A DNA stretch of 64,000 nt, taken from the NCBI GenBank assembly GCA_024803745.1, contig JANJXV010000151.1:496001-560000 (forward strand), given 5' to 3'. The notes beneath the pieces were generated by a model. It was given only the letters and a program-made list of their open reading frames with translations. It was not told the DNA's origin and did no database searches. Source of the DNA: Megascapheus bottae. Lineage: Eukaryota > Chordata > Mammalia > Rodentia > Geomyidae. Positions within the stretch are counted from its first letter, which is position 1. Each line of letters starts with the position of its first letter. Below, one piece after another: positions 55,742-64,000 of the stretch. Both the position numbers and the translations under genes were made by a program.

Positions 55742-56908
55742 ACACCTCCATTCTATGACTTCACACACCTCCATTCTATGACTTCACACACCTCCATTCT
55801 ATGACTTCACAAACCTCCATTCTGACTTCACACACCTCCATTCTGACTTCACAAACATTAATTCTGTGACTTCACACACCTCCATTCTTTGACTTCACAC
55901 AACTCCATTGTGAGTTCACACACCTCCATTCTGACTTCACAAACATCAATTCTGTGACTTCACACACATCCATTCTACGACTTCACACACCTCCATTCTA
56001 TGACTTCACAAACTTCCATTCTGACTTCACACACCTCCATTCTGACTTCACAAACATCAATTCTGTGACTTCACACAACTCCATTCTCTGACTTCACACA
56101 CCTCCATTCTATGACTTCACAGACCTCCATTCTATGACTTCACAAACTTCCATTCTTTGACTTCACACACCTCCATTCTTTGACTTTACACATCTCCATT
56201 GTGAGTTCACACACCTTCATTCTATGACTTCACACACCTCCATTCTGACTACACAGCTCCATTCTATGACTTCACACACCTCCATTCTGTGCCTTCACAC
56301 ATCTCCATTCTAGGACTTAACACACCTTCATTCTTACTTCACAAACATCCATTCTATGACTTCACACACCTCCATTCTATGACTTCACACACCTCCATTC
56401 TATGACTTCACACACCTCCATTCTGTGACTTCACACATCTCAATTCTGTGACTTCACACACCTACATTATGACCTCACACACCTCCATTCTATGACTTTA
56501 CACACCTCCATTCTATGACTTCACACACCTCCATTCTGAGTTCACAAACCTCCATTCTGTGACTGAACGCACCTCCATTCTGTGACTTCACACACCTCCG
56601 TTCTGACTTCACACACCTCCATTCTATGACTTCACACCCCTCCATTCTGTGACTTCACACACCTCAATTCTGTGACTTCACACACCTCCATTACGACTTC
56701 ACACACCTCCATTCTATGACTTCACACACCTCCATTCTATGACTTCACACACCTAGATTCTGTGACTTCACACACCTCCGTTCTGAGTTCACACACCTCA
56801 ATTCTTGACTTCACACACCTCCATTCTGACTTCACCCAGCTCCATTCAATGACTTCGCACACCTCCAATCTGACTTCACACAGCTCCACTCTATGCTTTC
56901 CCACACCT
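55742..56908 (+). repeat. Zone E unit 6, partial
   Basis: It has the same start and order as the other units to about 56,908, where the sequence takes the alternative continuation also used in unit 4. The CTCTG linker typical of the unit start is CTATG here, consistent with patchy homogenisation. Confidence 0.82.
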
Positions 56909-58807
56909 CCATTCTATGATTTCACACACCTCCATTCTATGATTTCACACACCTCCATTCTGTGATTTCACACACCTCCATTCTGAGTTCAAACAGCTCC
57001 GTTCTGTGACTTAACACACCTCCATTCTGTGACTTCACACACCACCATTCTGAGTTCACACACCTCCATTCTGTGACTTCACACACCTCCATTCTGACTT
57101 CAAACAGCTCCATTCTATGACTTCACACACCTCCATTCTGTGCCTTCACACACCTCCATTCTATGACTTAACACACCTTCATTCTTACTTCACAAACATC
57201 CATTCTATGACTTCACACACCTCCATTCTATGACTTCACACACCTCCATTCTGTGACTTCACAAACCTCCATTCTATGACTTCACACAACTCCATTCTGA
57301 CTTCACACACCTCCATTCTAACTTCACACACCTCCATTCTGACTTCACAAACATCAATTCTGTGACTTCACACACCTCCATTCTTTGACTTCACACACCT
57401 CCATTGTGAGTTCACACACCTCCATTCTGAATTCACAAACATCAATTCTGTGACTTCACACACCTCCATTCTATGACTTCACACACCTCCATTATATGAC
57501 TTCACACACCTCCATTCTATGACTTCACAAACCTCCATTCTGACTTCACACACCTCCATTCTGACTTCACAAACATCAATTCTGTGACTTCACACACCTC
57601 CATTCTATGACTTCATACGCCTCCATTCTATGACTTCACACACCTCCATTCTGTGACTTCACACACTTCCATTCTTTGACTTCACACACCTCCATTTTTT
57701 GACTTCACACATCTCCATTGTTAGTTCACACACCTCCATTCTATGACTTCACACACCTCCATTCTGACTTCACAAAGCTCCATTCTATGACTTCACACAA
57801 CTCCATTGTGTGCCTTCACACATTTCCGTTTTATGACTTAACACACCTTCATTCTTACTTCACAAACATTCATTCTATGACTTCACACACCTACATTCTA
57901 TGACTCACACACCTCCATTCTATGACTTTACACACCTCCATTCTGTGACTTCACACACCGCAATTCTGTGACTTCACACACCTACATTATGACTTCACAC
58001 ACCTCCATTCTATGACTTCACACACCTCCATTCTGACTTCACACACCTCCATTCTATGACCTCCACACCTCCATTCTGTGACTTCACACACCACCATTCA
58101 ATGACTTCACATACCTCCATTGTGACTTCACACACCTCCATTCTATGAGTTCACACACCTCCATTCTGACTTCACACACCTCCATTCTATGACTTCACAC
58201 AACTCCATTCTGACTTCACACACCTCCATTCTGTGACTTCACACACCTCCATTCCATGACTTTACACACCTCCATTCGATGCCTTCACACACCTCCATTC
58301 TTTGACTTCACACACCTCCATTCTATGAGTTCACACACCTCCATTTGTGACTCTACACACCACCTTTTTGACTTCACACACCTCCATTCTGTGATTTCAC
58401 ACACCTCCATTCTGTGACTTCACACACCTTTATTGTTTGACTTCACACACCTCCATTCTTTGAATTCACACACCTCCTTTCCATGACTTCACACACCTCC
58501 ATTCTAAGAGTTCACACACCTCCTTTCTATGAGTTCACACACCTCCATTTTGACTTCACAAACCTCCATTCTATGACTTCACACACCTTCATTCTTACTT
58601 CAGAAGTATCCATTATATAACTTCACGCACTTCCATTCTATGACTTCACAAATCTCCGTTCTGTGATTTCACACAGCTCCATTCTGAGTTCACACACTTC
58701 CATTCTCTGAGTTCACACACCTCCATTCTGTGACTTAACACACCTCCATTCTATGACTTCACAGACCTCCATTCCGTGACTTCACACACCATTATTGTTT
58801 GACTTCA
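56909..58807 (+). repeat. 1.9-kb block, left copy (offset 4,223 bp)
   Basis: It starts inside the CCATTCTATGATTTC monomer and ends in the ACCATTATTGTTTGAC monomer, after which it reads TTCACTCACC while the right copy reads TTCACACACC and continues with the GGGAC monomer. Shared rare variants include CTATGACTCAC (57,901/62,124), CACACCGCAATTC and CTAAGAGTTC. Confidence 0.87.
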
Positions 58808-60750
58808 CTCACCTCCATTCTGACTTCACACACCTCCATTCTGACTTCACAAACATCAATTCTGTGACTTCACACACATCCATTCTACGACTTCACACAC
58901 CTCCTTTCTATGACTTCACAAACTTCCATTCTGACTTCACACACGTCCATTCTGACTTCACAAACATCAATTCTGTGACTTCACACAACTCCATTCTCTG
59001 ACTTCACACATCTCCATTCTATGACTTCACACACCTCCATTCTATGACTTCACAAACTTCCATTCTTTGACTTCACACACCTCCATTCTTTGACTTCACA
59101 CATCTCCATTGTGAGTTCACACACCTTCATTCTATGACTTCACACACCTCCATTCTGACTACACAGCTCCATTCTATGACTTCACACACCTCCATTCTGT
59201 GCCTTCACACATCTCCATTCTAGGACTTAACACACCTTCATTCTTACTTCACAAACATCCATTCTATGACTTCACACACCTCCATTCTATGACTTCTCAC
59301 ACCTCCATTCTATGACTTCACAAACTTCCATTCAGTGACTTCACACATCTCAATTCTGTGACTTCACACACCTACATTATGACCTCACACACCTCCATTC
59401 TATGACTTTACACACCTCCATTCTATGACTTCACACACCTCCATTCTGAGTTCACAAACCTCCATTCTGTGACTTAACGCACCTCCATTCTGTGACTTCA
59501 CACACCTCCGTTCTGACTTCACACACCTCCATTCTATGACTTCACACACCTCCATTCTGTGACTTCACACACCTCAATTCTGTGACTTCACACACATCCC
59601 TTATGACTTCACACACCTCCATTTTATGACTTCACACACCTCCATTCTGACTTCACCCAGCTCCATTCAATGACTTCGCACACCTCCAATCTGACTTCAC
59701 ACAGCTCCACTCTATGCTTTCCCACACCTCCATTCTATGATTTCACACACCTCCATTCTATGACTTCACACACCTCCATTCTGTGATTTCACACACCTCC
59801 ATTCTGAGTTCAAACACCTCCGTTCTGTGACTTAACACACCTCCATTCTGACGACAAACAGCTCCATTCTATGACTTCACACACCTCCATTCTGTGACTT
59901 CACACAGCTCCATTCTATGACTTAACACACCTTCATTCTTACTTCACAAACATCCATTCTATGACTTCACACACCTCCATTCTATGACTTCACACACCTC
60001 CATTCTATGACTTCACAAACCTCCATTCTATGACTTCACACACCTCAATTCTGTGACTTCACACACCTCCATTATGAATTCACACACATCCATTCTATGA
60101 CTTCACACATCTCCATTCTATGACTTCACACACCTTCATTCTGTGACTTCACACACCTCCATTCTGAGTTCACACATCTCCATTCTGTGACTTCAGACAA
60201 CTCTATTCTGACTTCACACAGCTCCATTCTATGACTTCACACACCTCCATTCTGTGACTTCACACACCTCCATTCTATGACTTCACATACCTCCATTGTG
60301 ACTTCACCCAGCTCCATTCTATGAGTTCACACACCTCCATTCTGACTTCACACACCTCCATTCTATGACTTCACACACCTCCATTCTGACTTCACACACC
60401 TCCGTTCTATGACTTCACACAACTCCATTCTGACTTCAGACACCTCCATTCTATGAGGTCACACACGTGCATTGTGACATCACACACCTCCATTCTATGA
60501 CTTCACACACCTCCATTCTAACTTCACACACCTCCATTCTGACTTCACAAACATCAATTCTGTGACTTCACACACCTCCACTCTTTGACTTCACACACCT
60601 CCATTGTGAGTTCACACACCTCCATTCTGAATTCACAAACATCAATTCTGTGACTTCACACACCTCCATTCTATGACTTTACACACCTCCATTCTATGAC
60701 TTCACACACCTCCATTGTGAGTTCACACACCTCCATTCTGAATTCACAAA
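58808..60750 (+). repeat. ~1.9-kb block copied at ~15.3-kb distance
   Basis: Its relative is about 43,450-45,450. The TTCTACGAC word (43,527/58,889) and the unusual CATTCAGTGAC linker (43,971/59,333) are both 15,362 bp apart; GACGACAAAC (44,532/59,850) is 15,318 bp apart and CACGTG (45,190/60,464) 15,274 bp apart. The steps are whole-monomer losses. Confidence 0.78.
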
Positions 60751-61131
60751 CATCAATTCTGTGACTTCACACACCTCCATTCTATGACTTCACACACCTC
60801 CATTCTCTGACTTCACACACCTCCATTCTATGACTTCACAAACCTCCATTCTGACTTCACACACCTCCATTCTGACTTCACAAACATTAATTCTGTGACT
60901 TCACACACCTCCATTCTTTGACTTCACACAACTCCATTGTGAGTTCACACACCTCCATTCTGACTTCACAAACATCAATTCTGTGACTTCACACACATCC
61001 ATTCTACGACTTCACACACCTCCATTCTATGATTCACAAACTTCCATTCTGACTTCACACACCTCCATTCTGACTTCACAAACATCAATTGTGTGACTTC
61101 ACACAACTCCATTCTCTGACTTCACACACCT

Positions 61132-63030
61132 CCATTCTATGATTTCACACACCTCCATTCTATGATTTCACACACCTCCATTCTGTGATTTCACACACCT
61201 CCATTCTGAGTTCAAACAGCTCCGTTCTGTGACTTAACACACCTCCATTCTGTGACTTCACACACCACCATTCTGAGTTCACACACCTCCATTCTGTGAC
61301 TTCACACACCTCCATTCTGACTTCAAACAGCTCCATTCTATGACTTCACACACCTCCATTCTGTGCCTTCACACACCTCCATTCTATGACTTAACACACC
61401 TTCATTCTTACTTCACAAACATCCATTCTATGACTTCACACACCTCCATTCCATGACTTCACACACCTCCATTCTATGACTTCACAAACCTCCATTCTAT
61501 GACTTCACACAACTCCATTCTGACTTCACACACCTCCATTCTAACTTCACACACCTCCATTCTGACTTCACAAACATCAATTCTGTGACTTCACACACCT
61601 CCATTCTTTGACTTCACACACCTCCATTGTGAGTTCACACACCTCCATTCTGAATTCACAAACATCAATTCTGTGACTTCACACACCTCCATTCTATGAC
61701 TTCACACACCTCCATTATATGACTTCACACACCTCCATTCTATGACTTCACAAACCTCCATTCTGACTTCACACACCTCCATTCTGACTTCACAAACATC
61801 AATTCTGTGACTTCACACACCTCCATTCTATGACTTCATACGCCTCCATTCTATGACTTCACACACCTCCATTCTGTGACTTCACACACTTCCATTCTTT
61901 GACTTCACACACCTCCATTTTTTGACTTCACACATCTCCATTGTTAGTTCACACACCTCCATTCTATGACTTCACACACCTCCATTCTGACTTCACAAAG
62001 CTCCATTCTATGACTTCACACAACTCCATTGTGTGCCTTCACACATTTCCATTTTATGACTTAACACACCTTCATTCTTACTTCACAAACATTCATTCTA
62101 TGACTTCACACACCTACATTCTATGACTCACACACCTCCATTCTATGACTTTACACACCTCCATTCTGTGACTTCACACACCGCAATTCTGTGACTTCAC
62201 ACACCTACATTATGACTTCACACACCTCCATTCTATGACTTCACACACCTCCATTCTGACTTCACACACCTCCATTCTATGACCTCCACACCTCCATTCT
62301 TTGACTTCACACACCACCATTCAATGACTTCACATACCTCCATTGTGACTTCACACACCTCCATTCTATGAGTTCACACACCTCCATTCTGACTTCACAC
62401 ACCTCCATTCTATGACTTCACACAGCTCCATTCTGACTTCACACACCTCCATTCTGTGACTTCACACACCTCCATTCCATGACTTTACACACCTCCATTC
62501 GATGCCTTCACACACCTCCATTCTTTGACTTCACACACCTCCATTCTATGAGTTCACACACCTCCATTTGTGACTCTACACACCACCTTTTTGACTTCAC
62601 ACACCTCCATTCTGTGATTTCACACACCTCCATTCTGTGACTTCACACACCTTTATTGTTTGACTTCACACACCTCCATTCTTTGAATTCACACACCTCC
62701 TTTCCATGACTTCACACACCTCCATTCTAAGAGTTCACACACCTCCTTTCTATGAGTTCACACACCTCCATTTTGACTTCACAAACCTCCATTCTGTGAC
62801 TTCACACACCTTCATTCTTACTTCAGAAGTATCCATTATATAACTTCACGCACTTCCATTCTATGACTTCACAAATCTCCGTTCTGTGATTACACACACC
62901 TCCATTCTGAGTTCACACACTTCCATTCTCTGAGTTCACACACCTCCATTCTGTGACTGAACACACCTCCATTCTATGACTTCACAGACCTCCATTCCGT
63001 GACTTCACACACCATTATTGTTTGACTTCA
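61132..63030 (+). repeat. 1.9-kb block, right copy (offset 4,223 bp)
   Basis: Partner of 56,909-58,807 with scattered substitutions, for example GATTACACAC near 62,888 for GATTTCACAC near 58,665, and CTGAACACACC near 62,957 for CTTAACACACC near 58,734. Confidence 0.87.
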
Positions 63031-64000
63031 CACACCTCCATTCTGGGACTTCACACACCTCCATTGTAAGTTCACACACCTCCATTCTGTGACTTCACAC
63101 ACCTCCATTCTGTGACTTCACACACCTCCATTCTGTGACAACACAAATCTCCATTCTGTGACTTCACACACCTCCATTCTATGACTTCACACACCTCCAT
63201 TCTGTGACTTCACACACCACCATTCTGTGACTTCACACACCTCCCTTTTTTGGACTTCACACACCTCCATTCCATGACTTCACGCATCTCCATTTTATGA
63301 GTTCGCACACCTCCATTTTTACTTCACACACCTACATTCTATGACTTCTCACACCTTCATTCTAATTCAGAAACATCCATTCTATGACTTCACACACCTC
63401 CATTATATGACTTTACAAACCTCCATTCTGTGACTTCACACACCTCCATTCTGAGTTCACACACCTCAATTCTGTGACTTCACACACCTCAATTCTGGCT
63501 TCACACACCTCCATTCTATGACTTCACACAATTCCTTTCTATGACTTCACACACCTCCATTCTTTGACTTCACACACCTCCATTGTGATTTTACACACCT
63601 CCATTCTATGACATCACACACCTCCATTATGACTTCACATAGCTCCATTCTATGACTTCACACACCTCCATTCTGTGCCTTCACACATCTCCATTCTATG
63701 ACTTAACACACCTTCATTCTTACTTCACAAACATCCATTCTATGATCACACACCTCCATTCTATGACTTCACACACCTCCATTCTATAACTTCACACACC
63801 TCCATTCTGTGACTTCACACACCTCAATTCTGTGACTTCACACAATTCCATTATGACTTCACACACCTCCATTCTATGACTTCAAACACCTCCATTCTAT
63901 GACTTCACACCTCCATTCTGTGATTTCACACACCTCCATTCTCAGTTCACACACCTTCATTCTGTGACTTCACACACCTCCAATCTGACTTCACACAGCT
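62600..64000 (+). repeat. Terminal block related to 36.4-38.0 kb
   Basis: The GTAAGTTC variant (37,203/63,066), the CTCCCTTTTTTGG monomer (37,332/63,241) and CTCAGTTCAC (37,921/63,941) occur in the same order at offsets of 25,863, 25,909 and 26,020 bp. This copy has the GAAGTATCC region once (62,826), whereas 36.6-37.3 kb has it twice. Confidence 0.75.

Larger units (their letters stand above)
45520..56908 (+). repeat. Zone E: 2,181-bp HOR array (1,760 + 421)
   Basis: The rare TTCTACGAC word (position of its G) lies at 45,757, 47,517, 47,938, 49,698, 50,119, 51,879, 52,300, 53,840, 54,261 and 55,979. The steps are 1,760, 421, 1,760, 421, 1,760, 421, 1,540, 421 and 1,718 bp. Other markers (CACGTG at 47,038, 49,219 and 51,400; the TAGATTC monomer near 46,533, 48,714, 50,895 and 53,076) step by 2,181 bp too. 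This is the most homogeneous part of the window and probably the youngest. Confidence 0.92.
1..64000 (+). repeat. 21/23-bp tandem satellite array filling the whole window
   Basis: Every line of the window consists of copies of one short unit. The 23-bp form reads ATGACTTCACAC then ACCTCCATTCT; the 21-bp form lacks two bases of the linker before ACTTCAC. The listed strand is C-rich: the consensus has nine C and one G (6 A, 7 T), about 43% GC. No monomer in reverse orientation was seen, and no stretch longer than about one monomer fails to resemble the unit. Common variants are AGTTCAC for ACTTCAC, AAACATCAATT for ACACCTCCATT, CAGCTCC for CACCTCC, and CCGTT for CCATT. The array begins and ends mid-unit, so it continues beyond both ends. 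Large homogeneous satellites of this kind are known from eukaryotic centromeric, pericentromeric and subtelomeric heterochromatin; which of these applies here cannot be told. No genes, RNA genes, polyadenylation signals or mobile elements were seen. Confidence 0.98.
56909..64000 (+). repeat. Zone F: two 1.9-kb blocks at 4,223-bp offset, with inserted block
   Basis: 56,909-58,807 and about 61,132-63,030 match at 4,223 bp (GAGTTCAAACAG at 56,985 and 61,208; the TGTTAG monomer at about 57,718 and 61,941). Between them 58,808-61,131 carries a block related to 43.45-45.4 kb and zone E material. From 63,030 to the end the sequence resembles 37.2-38.0 kb. Satellite throughout; no other content seen. 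Confidence 0.85.

Noticed and set aside
1..64000. CRISPR array, because of short regular repeats
   Set aside because: There are no distinct spacers; the whole 21-23 bp unit is repeated, there are thousands of copies, and no cas-like gene or leader is present.
1..64000. CENP-B box in the monomer
   Set aside because: The required TTCG....A..CGGG pattern is absent. TTCG occurs in TTCGCACACC variants but is not followed by CGGG.
1..64000. Telomeric or simple microsatellite repeat (CA-rich tract)
   Set aside because: CACACAC runs are only 6-8 bases and are part of the 23-bp unit; no TTAGGG-like or extended CA tract was seen.
1..64000. Tandem coding repeats of a large low-complexity protein
   Set aside because: The mixture of 23- and 21-bp units shifts frame at most units, and runs of 23-bp units impose stops in all six frames; the longest open run is under 300 bp.
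1..64000. Promoters, tRNA/rRNA genes or transposon fragments between units
   Set aside because: No stretch longer than about one monomer departs from the satellite, so there is no room for such elements; TATA-like and AATAAA words were not noticed.

Overview
The whole 64 kb window is one uninterrupted tandem-repeat (satellite) array. I found no gene, RNA gene, transposable element or unique-sequence spacer in it. The monomer is 23 bp (ATGACTTCACAC followed by ACCTCCATTCT) with an interspersed 21-bp form that lacks two bases in the linker between CCATT and ACTTCAC (CTATG, CTGTG or CTTTG versus CTG, GTG or TTG). Average spacing is a little over 22 bp, so there are roughly 2,900 monomers. All lie in the same orientation, and both window ends fall inside the array. 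An array of this size with kilobase higher-order structure is typical of eukaryotic heterochromatin (centromeric, pericentromeric, subtelomeric or interstitial satellite). The sequence gives no basis for naming a species.

Above the monomer there is a clear higher-order repeat (HOR) organisation, readable from rare variants that recur in fixed order. Zone A (about 1-20,768): HOR copies of 3.5-5.1 kb starting near 1, 3,538, 8,475, 13,430 and 18,503, with a 7.9-8.0 kb segment duplicated at an offset of about 10.0 kb and a 2,021-bp tandem duplication. Zone B (about 20,769-26,819): a more diverged mosaic with weaker 0.83-kb and 4.2-kb relationships. Zone C (about 26,820-35,985): two near-identical 2,776-bp units and a third, expanded unit of about 3.6 kb containing a 626-bp tandem duplication. 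Zone D (about 35,986-45,519): a mosaic with a 362-bp tandem duplication, a duplication at 3,400-bp offset and a 402-bp rearrangement. Zone E (about 45,520-56,908): a young HOR array of 2,181-bp units, each equal to a 1,760-bp unit plus a 421-bp internal duplication, decaying to 1,961- and 1,718-bp units. Zone F (about 56,909-64,000): 1.9-kb blocks repeated at 4,223-bp offset, separated by a block copied from about 15.3 kb upstream; the end resembles 36.4-38.0 kb.

Open reading frames up to 96 codons exist, but the repeat arithmetic explains them (a 21-bp unit is seven codons; three 23-bp units force a stop in every frame), and they are not annotated as genes. The interest of the window lies in its evolutionary architecture: nested periods, shared breakpoints and mosaic copies consistent with unequal exchange and gene conversion, plus recurrent variant monomers that create motif words (CACGTG, AGGTCA, one TGACGTCA). 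I saw no evidence of a new functional system. Boundaries are read by eye and are good to about one monomer at best; no alignment was computed.
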